Part shown: positions 1-12,184 of the stretch, in pieces | How the letters are laid out: each line of letters starts with the position of its first letter | How positions within the stretch are numbered: the stretch's first letter is position 1 | Source of the DNA: Cafeteria roenbergensis | Taxonomy: Eukaryota; Sar; Bigyra; Bicosoecida; Cafeteriaceae | Assembly (NCBI GenBank): GCA_008330645.1 | Contig: VLTN01000001.1 | Location: 1,469,564 to 1,533,563, forward strand | DNA length: 64,000 nt | Direction: 5' to 3' | The notes under the pieces: model-generated | Database searches by the model: none | Told to the model about the DNA's origin: nothing | What the model saw: the letters and a program-made list of their open reading frames with translations, nothing else | Translations under genes and position numbers: made by a program

Positions 1-2
1 CG

Positions 3-314
3 TCGCTCGAGCTCGTGAATGGCGACGGCGAGTGGGAGGGCCGCCCGGCCAGGGAGTGGCGCACTGAGAGCGACCACGCTCGCGTCACAGTCTGGCAGGA
101 CGCGGCGTCGGGGCTGCCCGTGGCGGTCACCGACGAGGGCTTCAACGGCACGGCCATGGTCCCGCTCATGACGCACCGGCTGGAGAGCGTTACCGTCGGC
201 GCGCCCCCCCCCGGCAGGATGGACCTGCCCCCGCCCTGGCGCCACGCCGACTGCGAGCCCTACGCGGGGGGCTGGCCTTGGATCCACTTCTTCGACGTAT
301 ACCTCATGGGATGA
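3..314 (+). CDS. C-terminal part of an unidentified protein (5' end outside window)
   Basis: The frame is open from the first bases and ends in TGA at 312-314, so this is the last exon or the 3' end of a gene that starts left of the window. About 103 residues are visible. The segment 'VTVWQDAASGLPVAVTDEGF' followed by a short strand-rich stretch resembles the C-terminal part of secreted LolA-like/ependymin-like beta-barrel proteins, in which a 'VW.D..TGLPV' strand is common. That resemblance is weak and I do not assign a function. No membrane segment is visible in this piece. Confidence 0.4.
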   Translation, partial: SLELVNGDGEWEGRPAREWRTESDHARVTVWQDAASGLPVAVTDEGFNGTAMVPLMTHRLESVTVGAPPPGRMDLPPPWRHADCEPYAGGWPWIHFFDVYLMG

Positions 315-319
315 GCCGG

Positions 320-379
320 TTGCTGGCGCCAGTGCTGTGAGCGAGCGGGTTGCTGGCGCCAGAGCTGTGAGCGAGCGGG
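320..379. repeat. Two tandem 30-bp repeats
   Basis: A 30-bp unit containing GCTGGCGCCAG and GTGAGCGAGCGGGTT is present twice in tandem just after the stop codon of the preceding gene. Each unit contains the short palindrome TGGCGCCA. It probably lies in a 3' untranslated region. Confidence 0.7.
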
Positions 380-490
380 TTCGAGCGCCGCCGCTCAAGG
401 CGTTGAGCGCGTGCCGTGGCGAGCCGCCGCTGCGAACGGCCGCGCCGCACCTCCCAGTCCGAGTGCGGGCATTGATGGAAGCACCGCAGA

Positions 491-538
491 CACACAAGCA
501 CATGCACACACACACTCACACACACGCACACACACACA
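491..538. repeat. (CA)n microsatellite
   Basis: An imperfect CA dinucleotide run interrupted by CT and CG lies between the first two genes. It is a simple repeat with no coding role apparent. Confidence 0.9.
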
Positions 539-586
539 AAATCCGGCCCCTTGGAAGCCCTCGTGACGGGTCCGCAGCTGCGGCAG

Positions 587-1818
587 TCAGGGCGTCGCAG
601 CAGCGGACCCCGCCGCAGCCCCAGCCGCCGCGGCGCTCTCCGGGCCGGAGCCAGGCGTCGTGGCCGCCGCCTGAGCCGCCGCAGCCGCTGCCCGAGCCGG
701 GCGCGCCGCCGCGGGGGAGGCGGCGGCGCCGGCCATCGTCCTCGGGCCGGCAGCCCCCGCCTCCCCGGCCTCGAAGCAACGGACGAATTCGCAAATCTCG
801 CTCGCAGAGCGAGTCTTCTCCGCGAGAAACCTCATCAGCTCGTCGTGCCCGGGCTTGGGCCGGGTGAACGTGAAACCGCCTGGAGCCAGGCGGGCCCGCC
901 TGGCACCGCCCCCGGCGCCGGTAGCGGAGTCATCCTCCGTCAGGACGTTCTCGTGGGACTTTTTGGCAAGCCCCTCGACCATGGCAAGCATCCCCTCCAA
1001 GTCCTTCGACATGCCCTCTGCTGTCCTGGGGTCCAGTGTGGACGTCGAGAAGCACATGCGTTCCAGGTCTCGCCCCGTCGGAACGAACGCACGCTTCACG
1101 GCCTTGAGGGCAAGTGACAGCGGCATCTGCACAGTCCACAGCGGGATGAAATGCTCCAGTGCGAACAGGCCAGTCTGCGCGCGCGCGGGGTGGCGGGCTC
1201 CACGGTGGCCGGAGCGGCAGCGAGCGATGGCTCCGCGCGTCGGCGGCAACACCCAGGGCATGCAGCACGGGCCAGCCATCGCGCGCAAGCAAACGCTCAG
1301 TGGCGGCGCGCCAGCCATGCACGGCCTCGGCAGCGGAGCACCGGCCGCGGCGAGTGAGCCGCCACGAATGCAAGGCGGGGCGAATCGGGGCAAGAACTGG
1401 CATGAATGCCGATTCCGCTCACACCAGGCTGAACCAGCGGATGCGGCGGCCACTGCTGAAAGACAATGGTAGGAGCCGCGCCCTCGGCCGGGAAGTTGTC
1501 CGCAATGGTCAGGGTGAAGGTAATCACGTGGTGCGCAAACGTCACTCCGGGCGGGACGAACAAGACTCCGTGCCACACGCGGAACCTGGTCTCGTCCGGG
1601 ATGACGAACATGCCGCTAGGCATCGAATGCTGGATCTCTTTGTACTGGGCGAGCACGGCTCGAGTTGGGATTGTGACGGTCCGCAGGTGGGGCAGATTGA
1701 CGCCGGCCATTTGCTTCATGCGCACGCTGCTCAGCAGCTTCTTCGCGCTGGACATGGGCTCGTCAGCGGGCTTGGCCCGCGCCGCCACAGGGGTCCGGGG
1801 CACCGGTGCGTCCGCCAT
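587..1818 (-). CDS. AKTIP/FTS-like ubiquitin E2 variant (UEV) protein
   Basis: Two exons (1818-1423 and 1174-587), joined in phase 0 by a GTGAGC donor and CAG acceptor, give about 327 residues. The N-terminal half is an E2 fold: 'YKEIQHSMPSGMFVIPDE', 'WHGVLFVPPG', 'FTLTIADNFPAE' and 'PHPLVQPG' follow the AKTIP (FTS) pattern of strand, gate and HPL loop. The catalytic cysteine expected after the HP motif is absent, so it is a UEV and not an active conjugating enzyme. In animals FTS joins Hook and FHIP to link cargo to dynein. That role here is inferred from the family. The second half is followed by an Ala/Pro-rich low-complexity tail of about 60 residues. The start is the ATG that opens the E2 region; upstream codons are Arg-rich and unlikely to be coding. 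Confidence 0.75.
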
Positions 1819-2069
1819 GTCGCCTGGGCCGCGGGCTGGCTCCCGTCGCGCCGAGTGGTTGCGTCGGCGGTGTGGCTGGGGTGCAGAGCCAACGAGCAGG
1901 CCACAAGCCGTCGCATCGCGCCGACTTTGCCCCGCGGCAATCGGCGCCATTGCGAGCGATTGCGAGCGTGGCGGAGTGTGTGAGCACGAGTGGTCGGGGA
2001 CGCTTCCAGTCGTGTGCTGGCTCAGTCGCGGTTTTGGGCGCAGCGGCTCGTCGGGGACGGCAGCGGCAA

Positions 2070-3468
2070 TCAGCGGGTCTTCTTGTGCTCCTCCTCGTCG
2101 GCCTCGAGCTCGTCGTCCTCGTCGAAGAAGGGCTCCTCTTCGTCGTCCACCTCGTCACCCTCGTCGCCTTCGGCAAGGCGCTCGACGAGGAACTCGTCCT
2201 CCACAGAGCCGTCGGGGTTCACCCAGGGCAGGCAAGTCTTGACCTCGCCTCTGCAGATGTCAGCGGTGGCCTTCCAGATGAGGGGGATGGGGACGAACAC
2301 CCAGATGAGGTTGGCGAAGAGGTACGCGAACCAGTAGAAGCAGATGGAGTCGATGAGGTTGGCCTCCTTAACCATGCCCGCGCCGGTGACGTGGCCCTTG
2401 ATGAAGAGGTTCGGGCTGCCCATCACCTCCTCGCTTCCCATGAAGATGATGGCGCCGAAGAGCTGGAAGGATGCCACGAGGATCTCGAGGGGGCGGCGCC
2501 AGGCGAGGCCGCGCTTGTACGCGTAGTAGAGGGCGAGGCAGAGCGGGAAGTACACGATCATCTCCAGGTGGCCCACCACGAAGGGCACGGAGAAGTTGGG
2601 GATGCTGCGGCGCATCGCCATGCTGGGGGTGCTGAAGGGCAGGTTGGACTCGATCGTCTTCTCGGGGAGGCTGCCGGAGGTGAAGCCGGCGTCAGGGGAG
2701 GGGGCGTGGGGGAAGCGCCCGTCGAGAGTCTCGTACGCGCGGCGCATAAGGCCCCACACGCCGTAGCAGCCCACAAGGCCGTCCATGAGGAAGTGGATGT
2801 AGGCGCCGCACAGGAGGTACCAGTTGGCAGCGCGAAGGTCCCCCGGGGAGAGCTTCACGTAGCCGTCGCGGTGCGAGAACCACACCGTGATGATAACACT
2901 GGCGGTGGCCACGAGGAAGAACTGCGCCAAACAGAGCGGCGGGACAAGCCGGGGCACGAAATGGCATTGCGGGCGCGGTCCAATCGCACCCCCCGGCCGC
3001 GCGCGGGGCTTCGGCGAGCTGCAGGGGCGCCCGCGAAATCCGCCAACGAGACCGTCCCGGCCAGCAGCGGCCGCTCGTCGGCGCGCGCTCAAGCCTCCCG
3101 GCCCGCTCCCCAGCGACCGGAGCCGCGTTTGCAAGCGCCGCCGCTCACCGGGTCAAGGAGGAAGCCGCCGATGAGCTCCCACGTGCGGCCCTCGTCGGGG
3201 GTGAAATTCTCCCAGCCGCCGAGGTAAGTCCGCAGGGGCGGGATCAACACGGTGAACATCATGAAGATGGACTGCGCCGGGCGGAAGGGCACGTCAGCCG
3301 AGACACACGCTACGCATCGCCTCGAGGCAGGCCCAGGGTGCGAGCGGGCGGGCGCGCGTTTCCGCCCTCTTCGGGCCTTTCCCGCCCCGCGCCCGTGCGA
3401 CGGCGCCAGCTCGCCGGCCCGCTCACCATCGGGTCCGCGATGGGGTTGCCCCATTCGAAGGAGAACAT
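2070..3468 (-). CDS. Emopamil-binding-like (EXPERA) sterol isomerase
   Basis: Three exons (3468-3427, 3271-3149, 2921-2070), all joined in phase 0, encode about 338 residues. Several membrane segments are visible, with 'YIHFLMDG' (residues about 96-103, matching the His and acidic pair of the EBP active site, here Asp where most have Glu), 'GHLEMIVYFPL' and 'FYWFAYLFANLIWVFVP', the typical last helix. EBP converts delta-8 to delta-7 sterols in the endoplasmic reticulum. The tail is strongly acidic and ends in KKTR, which fits a KKxx ER-retrieval signal. The Ser/Thr/Pro-rich loop in the middle is longer than in animal EBP. A TMEM97-type EXPERA protein is an alternative, but the helix order fits EBP better. 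It is divergently placed next to the IFT140 gene. Confidence 0.75.
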
Positions 3469-3705
3469 GGCCGCAGTCCCGCGCCACGGGGTGCAGGAGC
3501 CAGAGTGCGAGCGCGCCCGGCGGCGGACTCAGCTCGGCAGGCGGCCCGCGGGCTGCCGCTGCCGAGCCCGCCTTCGGGCGCCGCTGGCCAACTCTGCCTT
3601 GCCGGCCGCGACTCTGCCAGGGGCGGTTGCTACACTGCAATCGCGGCCCGCCCACTTGCCGTCGGCCAGTGGGCCCGCGGCCGAGGAGGTGCTCCAGCCT
3701 CCGGC

Positions 3706-6700
3706 ATGGCCTCGTACGTGTGCTACCCGTGCGGGTCGCTGCCCCGCGACTCGCCTGTGCGGTCGGTGGCCGCCTCGCCGGTTGAGGCGCTGGCTGCCGC
3801 CATTGGCGTGGATGGGGCTGTGCACATTGTTGACGACGAGGTGAGTCGCCCCGCGCATGCCCCCGCCCCGGCTGTTCCTCTAGGCGTCCCGGCGGCGGCC
3901 GTGCTGCTTGGTGGGGAGGGCGCGGCTTCCGTGGCCTGCGCTCGACTGCTCGGGCGGCAGAGGCGCTTGCACCCGTTTTTCGGGGGCTCGAGCGTTGCAA
4001 AGCCCCTGCGGCCGCGCTCGCGCCGCAGCCCCAGCTGCGTGGCCGCCCGGGGCAGCCCTGCAGGCCGCGATGGCGTGGCCCGCTGCCCTCGCTGCCGCGT
4101 CGGTCCTCGCAGGGGAGCCTCGCGGTCGACCGCCCCATCGACTCTCGCACGAGCAAGGAGCCGACGGTGCTTTGCTGGCATCCTCGCGAGCCGACGCTCA
4201 TTATCGGCTGGCACGACGGTGAGCGCGCCTTGCACGCCCGGCGCGCCTGTTGCAGTCTCCGTGGCCGGGGCGGCGCCGACGGCTGACGGGGCAGCCGCCG
4301 CAGCCACGGAGAGCCCAAGCACGTTCCTCAGCGGCTCCCTGTCGCCCGGCACCACCCGCCCGGCACGCGCTTGGGTGTTTGCCGGTTCCGTTGCGTCGCA
4401 TCAATGGTGTCTGGCCTCTTGATTGCGGTGTGCTGGCCCCCCGGCTCCCCTGTGGCTGCGCGCTGCGCAGGCCGCGTCCAGAGCGTGTCCGTCAGCCAGG
4501 ACGGCAAGGCCAGCGTTTTCGAGGGCGGCGCGGACCACAAGAGCGCCATCGTGGACATCGTGGTGTCGCCAGAGGGCGGCCGCGTGCTGTCAACGGACTC
4601 CGCGGGCGTGGCCTGCGTGTGGAGGTTCGACGGCCGCGGGCGGTTTTCGCGGCTCCACACCTACCGCTCGGCTGGCGGCGGGTCCGCGCTCACCAAGTCG
4701 GTGTGGGTCCCCACCCGGGTCCCGGACGGGTCGGGCGGCACCGCGTCGCTCATGGCCTTCTTCGCCGGCACGGACGGAGGCTGGCTGGTGTACGGCGACG
4801 ACCAGGGCAACTGCAACCGCGTCGGGGGCGACTTCCGCGCCCCGATCGATGTCCTGGAGTACGACCCGGCGTCCCGCCGCATGGTCGTGATCACGCGTGA
4901 CCTGGCCATGGCCGTGCTGGAGGTGGGCCCCAGCGCCAAGCCCACCCTCGTCACCCGCGCCAAGCTCGCTGTCCGTGCCTCGCGCGGCATCACCGCCACC
5001 GCGTGGCTCGGGCAGGGGGTGCTGTCCACCGCGACGGGGGAGGAGCCGGCCGCCCGCGCGTGGCTCGTCGGGCAGGGCGAGGGCGCGGGCTCCAGCTTCC
5101 TCGTCAAGCTCTCGGCCAAGGGCAGAGCCATCCCTCGCTCCGACAGGGTGTCGGCTGTGGCGTTCCTGGGGTCGCGCAGTCTGCTGGCCCTGGGAACGGT
5201 GGAGGGGCGCGTGCTGGTGCTGCGCCGCGTGGCAGCGCAGGAGGCTGGGGCCGGAGCCGGGGCCGGGGCGGCCGACGCGCCCGGATCCCCGTCCCGTGTC
5301 ACGGCCGCCTCCTCCCCCGCGCGCGCGGGCGCCATCGGGTCCGGGCCGGCGGGCGTCGCGGCCTCCGCGGCGGGCGGCAAGGCCGCGCACCCCGACTGGA
5401 CCCTGCTACGCCAGGTGGAGGTGGGCGGGGGCGTGCACAGCCTGAGCTGGAGCGCGGCCAAGGGCGTGCTCGCCGTGGGTCACGAGGCCGGCGCCGCGGT
5501 GCTGCAGCAGGTGCCGATGCGCCGCGTGATGCGGTGGCCCCTCGTGGCCGGCCAGACCGGCGTCCGCTCCGTCGTCGTCTGCAGCGCCGAGGACCCTTCC
5601 GCAAGAATGTCCGTCGACGTCCCTCTCAATATCAAGGGCATCGACTGCACCCACAAGACCCTCATCGCCTTCTCCGCGCGCCACATCGCCGTCTTTGAGG
5701 TCGCGAACGCGCTGGAGCCCAGCCCCGGCGTGTCGTCGCCCCGCGCGGCAAGCCTTCACAACAAGTTCCCCTTCTCGTGCAGGGACGCCGTGGTGTACGG
5801 CGATCCGCGCAAGAGCGCCGACAACGACACCATCCTGGCCGCCGCCCCGGCCGCAGTGGTGTCTCTCAACCGGGAAGGCGTGATCAAGCACTCGCTCCCG
5901 GTGCCGGCCACGGACGGGGGGCCCGTGTGCATGGCGCGCCGGGGCCGCTTCGTGGCGGTGGCCACGGACGCCGGGGCGCTCAAGCTGCTCGACGCCTCTC
6001 GCTCCGAGCCGCGCGTGCTAGCGGAGGCGCGGTTCGAGGTGCCCGGCACGGCGGACGTGGTCGGCCTCGTGCAGCGCATGGCCGTGAGCGCCGACGGGAA
6101 GCGAGTCGCCATCATCTCGTCCCGCGCCGTCGGGCAGCGCGCCGGGCAGGCGCCGGGCGGGTTCGCCCCGAGCCCCGCGGCCCCGGGTGCTCCCGGCGTG
6201 GACCCGCTCGTCGTTCGCGAGCCCGACACGCGGGTGCACGTGTGGTCGACGGCCTCCGCTTCCGTGGCCTCCATCGAGTGCGGCAGGGGGAGGGTGCCCG
6301 TGGACGCGGCTTGGGACGACACGGAGGCTCGGCTGCTCGCGGTGCAGACAGAGTCCTCTGCGGCGGCGGGCGTGGACGAAGCTGCGGACTCCCTAGACGG
6401 CGCCGCCGCTGCCGCCGCCGCCGCCGCCGCTCGCGGGCTGGGAGAGGCGGCCCCTGCCGGCCTTGGCGGCGGCGCGCCTGGCTCCGGCGAGGACGGGGAC
6501 GCTGGCGCAGACGGGAGCGGCGGCCGCGCTGGCGAGACCGAGGTGCAAACGTTCTTCGTGACCCCGGAGGGCCGCCTGCTCAAGCACGACAGCATCCCCA
6601 TGCAGCCCCCCCTCGACGCCCTGCTGGGGCTGCGGGTGCCCGACCTGGTCTTCATGGCCACGGAGGGCGACGCCAGCACTCCCGCCGTCGCCGCTGACGG

Positions 6701-9700
6701 GGGCGTGGCCGACGCCGCCGGGTCCAGCACTGCCGTTGTCACTCGCTCTCTCCGGGACTTTGCCGGGCTGGAGGACGCCCCGGCGGACACCAAGGCCGCC
6801 CTGCTCGAGTTCGCCTTCCAGCTGGCCCTGGGCAGCATGGACGCCGCCTTCGCGGCCGTCAAGGGCGTGGACTCCTTCTCCGTGTGGCGGTCCATGGCTC
6901 ACATGTGCGTGAAGAGCCGCCGGCTCGATGTGGCAGCCGTCTGCCTCGGCAACATGGGCCACGTGCGCGGCGTGCGGGCGCTGCGGGCGGCCGAGGCCGA
7001 GCCCGAGACGGAGAGCCGCGTTGCCATGGTGGCGGTGCAGCTGGGTCTGCTGAGAGACGCCTCGCGGCTCTACCAGGACTGCGGGCGGTTCGACCTGCTC
7101 AACTCGATGCTGCAAGGCTGCGGGGAGTGGACGCGCGCGCTGGCGGTGGCAGGCACCGCGGACCGCATCCACGAGCGCACCACGCACCACCGCTACGCCT
7201 CGCACCTGGAGAGCGTGGGGGACATCAGCGGCGCCGTGGAGCACTACGAGCTGGCGGGCACGGCCAAGCAGGACGTGCCTCGCATGCTGGCCGTGAAGGG
7301 CCGCTTCGCCGAGCTGCGCGAGTACGTGAAGCGGAAGGCAGACAAGGACCTGACCCGGTGGATGGGCCAGTTCGCCCTCTCGCAGAACAACGGCGAGCTG
7401 GCAGCGCGCCTCTTCAACGAGGCGGGGGCGGGGCTGGACCTCACGCGCCTGCTCTGCATGCGCCGGGAGTTCGACAACGCCTCCCGGCTGGTGATGCAGA
7501 CCAAGGACGTCCCCTCCGCAGTGCACCTCGCCAGGCAGCTGCGCTCCATGGGCAAGCACGCTGAGGCCATCCGCCACCTCGAGGCCGTGGGGCGCTTCGA
7601 CCACGCCACCCGCGTGGCCATCGACGCTGGAATGGACACCGAGGCGATGACCCTGGCGCTCCGGGCCGACGCGCCCTCGCAGCGGGCCGCGGCAGCGTAC
7701 TTCCGCGAGCAGGGCGATCTGCCCCGCGCAGTGCAGCTGCTTCGCAAGGGCGGGGACCTGGCTGGGGCCCTGTCCCTGTGCTTTGAAGTGAGGGTCCCGC
7801 CCCGCCCAGCCGCTGCCCTGCCTCCCGTGGCTCTGCCGCATCCTCCTCGCCAACAGCACCCGCGTCGCGTCGCGTGCCCGCTGCCCGCTGCCCGCTGCCC
7901 GCTGCCCGATTCCCGCTGCCCGCTGCCCGCTGCCCGCTGCCCGCTGCCCGCTGCCCGCTGCCCGCTGCCCGCTGCCCGCTGCCCGCTGCCCGCTGCCCGC
8001 TGCCCGATTCCCGATTCCCGATTCCCGATTCCCGCTGCCCGCTGCCCGCTGCCCGCTGCCGAATAGTTGCCCCCGCGCCACCTCCCCGCCCGCTGCCGCG
8101 TCACCTCCCTGCCCGCTGCCACCCCGCCCGCAGGGAGAGCTGTTCGACGACCTCGAGGCAGTGGCCGACGAGCTGGCGCGCCGCTCCGCGTCCTCCGCGG
8201 CGTCGGGGGTCGCGTCCGCGCCAGTCCCCACCTCCACGCTGCGCCGCTGCGCCGAGTTCTTTGCTGACCACGGCCAGCACGCCAAGGCCGTTAGCATGCT
8301 CCTGCACTCTCGCAAGCCGGAGGAGGCCTTGGAGGTGGCCGAGGCCCACCGGGTCCCGCTCACCGCCGACATGGCTGACGCCCTCATCCTCCCCAGCAAG
8401 GCGCCTGAAGGCGTGGACCCGGCATCCCACAAGACACGCCGCGAGGGCCTGCTGCTGCGCGCCGCAAGGCTGCTGCGGAAGCAAGAGGCCTTCCAGCTGG
8501 CCACCAAGATGTACACCCAGGCCGGAGACACGGTCAAGGCGATGAAGTGCCTGATCAAGAGCGGCGACAAGGAGAAGATCATGGTGTTCGCGGGCGTTTC
8601 CCGCTCCAAGGAGATCTACGTGCTCGCTGCGAACTTCCTCCAGGTGAGCGCTCTCTTGCCTTCGGCAATTCCGTCCTCCCCCCCCCCTCTCCCGACGCGT
8701 GGAACTGCTTGGGCGTTTGCCGCTGCCCGGCGGAAGAGCCGCGGTGTGCGCAGGCGCCGCCCCTTTCGCCCTGCTTGGGCGCTTGTTGTCAAGGCCCCCT
8801 CCCAACCTCTCGCCCCCTTCCCCTCCCAACCCACCCCCGCGTGCCTGCCCTCGCAGTCGCTCGACTGGCGCACAGACGCTGAGGTGATGAAGGCGATCGT
8901 GTCCTTTTACTCCAAGGCACGCGCCTGGGGCCAGCTCTCAGGCTTCTTTGACGCCTGTGCCCAAGTAGAAATCGATGAGTTCCGCAACTACGACAAGGCA
9001 ATTGGCGCCATGACCCAGGCCGCAAAGGTGGCTGCCAAGATTGCCGACGGTGAGAAAGTGCCAGCGGTTCCTTCTCGTTCTGCCGAGGCGTCCGCACCAG
9101 CTTCCGACATGTGGCCGCTTGGCCCGCGCAGCCCTGGTTGCGACCCGAGCGTGCTGCTGCCTCTGCTGCTGACGCACCCCTGCCGCAGAGCCCTCGCGCA
9201 GCGAGCGGTTACGCTCGCTTGAGAGCCGCATTGCAGTGATGCGCAAGTACTTGGCCGCCAGGGCAGCTGAGGCAGAGGATCCCGAAACGATGCTCGCTCT
9301 GTGCGGCGAGCTGCTGGACCAGCCCGACGCTGACCAGGCCATTCGCACCGGTGACGTCTTTGCTCTCCTCATTGAGCACTACTTCAAGGCAGGCGAGGCG
9401 GAGAAGTGAGTCGCAACAGCAGAGCAGCGCCCGATCCCCTGCTGCAGTGACGCCCCCCCGCCCTCTCCCCGCCCGCGATGCGGCTCGCCTGCTCATTGAG
9501 CTGACTGCTTTGCCTGCCCCGTTGAGCTGCCTTTTTCGCAGGGCCTACCGCTTGCTGGAGGCGATGCGAGAGCGAGGCATCGCGGTGACGCAGTTCTTGG
9601 ACACGTCTGACGTTGATGCCATTTACCGGGCAGCCGGGGTCGACCCGAGGTCTGGCGGGGATGACGATGTCGTCGACGACGAAATCGACGAAGACATTGC

Positions 9701-9719
9701 CGACGAAGTGGACGAGTGA
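3706..9719 (+). CDS. IFT140: Intraflagellar transport protein 140 (IFT-A subunit)
   Basis: Seven exons (3706-3840, 4113-4218, 4471-7787, 8134-8643, 8857-9049, 9189-9405, 9542-9719) join with consistent phases into 1551 codons, close to animal IFT140. The N-terminal half is a pair of WD40 propellers ('TVLCWHPREPTLIIGW', 'AIVDIVVSPEGGRVLS'). The C-terminal half is a TPR solenoid with near-invariant IFT140 blocks: 'RSLRDFAGLEDAP', 'MCVKSRRLDVAAVCLGNMGH', 'GDKEKIMVFAGVSRSKEIYV', 'FFDACAQVEIDEFRNYDKA', and an acidic C-terminus. IFT-A drives retrograde transport and membrane-protein entry in cilia, so the host is flagellated. Two Gly/Ala-rich insertions sit in the second propeller (genomic about 5240-5390 and 6360-6540). 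Confidence 0.95.
7877..8064. repeat. Heptanucleotide minisatellite in IFT140 intron 3
   Basis: A 7-bp unit CCCGCTG is repeated about 26 times, with several CCCGATT variants clustered near 7906 and 8008-8030. It lies wholly within the intron between exons 3 and 4 of IFT140. The period is not a multiple of three, which agrees with a non-coding location. A continuous reading frame across it is fortuitous. Confidence 0.9.
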
Positions 9720-9988
9720 TGGCTTTGCATCTCGAGTACGGGCTCGGTTCCCATGCCCGTGCTTGCGCGCCCGACCAAGTGAGTGTGTCAGTGTGCGTGT
9801 GCGTGCGTGACAATCGTGTGCGCTGTGGTGCCCAAACCGCCGGCTCAAAGGCGTGGCAATGGACCCTGTCGCTTCCACCCCACGATCGACGAAGTGACAT
9901 CGAACCCACTCGCAAATGCGACGGCAGAGCCTCTCTATGCCACCAGAAGCGCGGTCCACGGGCGGGCCAGCGGGCGGCCAGAGGGCGG

Positions 9989-11901
9989 TCAGCGGCGCTT
10001 CTTGCTCTCCCCTGCCGCGGCCTTGGTCCGGGCCTCGAACGTGCGCTTGCTCGCCGCGCCCTGCTCGGCAAGGGCCAGGCGCCACGCCTCCTTCTCGGCC
10101 GCCGTCTCCGCTGCGTAGAGCGGGCACACCACCGCCGAGAGCGCCGCTTGCACCGCCAGCACCGCCAGCGCTGACTGGAGGCCCCACCCCAGCGCCTGCA
10201 CGCGCTCGAGCGACAGCCAGTCCAGCGGGCCGTCGCCCTCGGGCGCGGGCCAGCCCATCGCGACCCAGGCGCAGACGGCAAGGGCGACGAGGGCGCGCGC
10301 GGGCTCGATCGCAGCGGCCGCCGGCGATCGGTCGTGCAGGAGGCCGATGGTCCACACCGCGCTGCCCACGAATGCGGCCACGCCAATTGACACCAACGGC
10401 GGCCGTTCCTCAAAAGCTGGCCCTAGCGACGAAGAAACCACTGCTGCCGTGGCCACCGAGAAGGACAGCAGCGTGTACAGCGCCAGCGGCGTCGGAAGCG
10501 CCCGCAGCGGCGTGGCCACGGGGTTCGCGCGGTGGCCCAGCTCCGGCACCGGGAAGTCCTTCCAGCGGCCCGCCTTGCCATCCTTGCCGGCCACCCACAG
10601 CCGGCCCGGGCCCGCCACGATGTGCTTGGCCGCCTCCGGTGCCGGCGTCCTGGACATGCGTCGCCCGATCTCGCGCAGGTGGTGCAGCTGCGCCGCCCAC
10701 GGCTCGAAGCTCTTGAGGGGCGGCACGATGCCGTACACGATGGCGTCGTCCTCGCGCTCCTCGCAGAACGTGCCGAAGAGGCGGTCCCAGATGATGAGTG
10801 TGCCGCCGTAGTTGCAGTCGATGCACCACGGGTTGCGGCCGTGGTGCACCCTGTGGTGCGAGGGGGTGTTGAAGACGAACTCGATGGGCCAGGGGAGCTT
10901 TGGGATGTGACGGGTGTGGATCCAGAACTGGAACAGCAGGTTGACCGTCATGTGAGTCTGATGGACCTCTGGCGGCACGAGCAGCGCAAGAGGCAGAAAG
11001 CAAAGGATGTCGTCGAATCCTGTGATGTTCTGTCTGAGGGCAGTGGCCAGGTTGAACTCCTCCGACGAGTGGTGAACCTGCACACGCAAGGAAGCAGGAA
11101 TGGGGCAGGGACCGAGCCTTTGCTGGCATGGGGCGGGAGCAGGGAGGCGCCCACAGCTGCAGCGCGACAGGCAGCAGAGCAAGTTCGCTCAGCCAGAGCA
11201 GCCCGTACCTGATGAATTGCCCAGAGCAGGTTGACTTCATGGGCCAGCCGGTGCGACCAGTAGAAGCCGATGTCCACCCCAACGAAGGCAACAACCCACA
11301 TCAGGGCCTTGTTGCCGGAGAGGTCCACGACTCGAAAGTGCTCGTGAATGAAGCAGTACGGCACGAGCGTCAAAACCCTGCAGAAGCCCTCGGCGGCTTC
11401 GTGCAGCAGGCCAGCACTGAGAGAAGCAATTGTTGCTTGGTATGACCAGTGGCGGCGGCCTTGCAGCCAAGACAAAGCCATCTCCAGGGACACTGCCAGG
11501 AAAAAAAACGGCAGTGCCTCCTCGAACAGGGGCAGCCCGCCGAGCTCAACCGCGCCAGCTTCGTCGCGCTGAGGCGCAGTTTCAAGCCACTCATCGATCG
11601 CGCTGGTGAGGAGCGAGGTGGTGGGGAGCGTCAGCTTCCACAGGCTGTGATTGCTTGTGAGCGGAATCCCGGCGGGCGTCAGGAAGTTGAACGCGGAGAG
11701 AACAGCAAAGTTTCCGCCCCCTGCGGGACAGCCAGCAGCCAGCAGCCAGAACCGCCGCAACCACTCGCTCCGTTGCAGCTTGTCGGGCGGGGCGAGTGGC
11801 ATCAATGGTTGCAAAGCTGCGGCCTCACCGGCGTAGAACAGCGCGAGCAACAGGCAGGCCCACAGCGCCAGCTCCGCTGCCTGCTGCCCCACAGGCAGCA
11901 T
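9989..11901 (-). CDS. Alkylglycerol monooxygenase-like protein, copy B
   Basis: Two exons (11901-11209 and 11077-9989, phase 0) encode about 593 residues. The fatty-acid-hydroxylase histidine boxes are intact: 'HRLAHE' (about 219), 'HQVHHSSEEFN' spanning the splice junction, and 'HHRVHHGRN' (about 305). With 'WIHTRHIPKLPWPIEFVFNT' between them, this is the AGMO/TMEM195 pattern. AGMO is a diiron, tetrahydropterin-dependent ER enzyme that cleaves ether lipids. Multiple membrane helices surround the boxes, and the C-terminus KKRR fits ER retrieval. It lies immediately downstream of a paralogue in the same orientation. Most of its last exon is nearly identical to that paralogue, while the first exon is clearly diverged. 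Confidence 0.85.
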
Positions 11902-12184
11902 CGCCGACCCCAGCACCACAGGGCCACCCGCGCCAGCCCCCCCTCCAGCAAAGCGCAACGCTCTGCTGGGGGTGGCAGGCGCGCGCGGAGTCCCCAGTGC
12001 TGTTTGGCGAATGCGAGTGTGCAGCCGGCTTCGAGGCAGTGCAGAGTTGCGTTTGACGTGTTCAGTTGCAGGCCAGTGTTGCAGTGAGGCGCGCGCCAAG
12101 CTCCAGGTGCACGAGTACGCCGGAAAAGCAGAAGCGCGGTCCACGGGCGGGCCAGCGGGCGGTCAGCGGGCGGCCAGCGGGCGG

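Noticed and set aside
7877-8064. CRISPR-like array
   Set aside because: Contiguous 7-bp units without spacers, inside a eukaryotic intron; it is a minisatellite.
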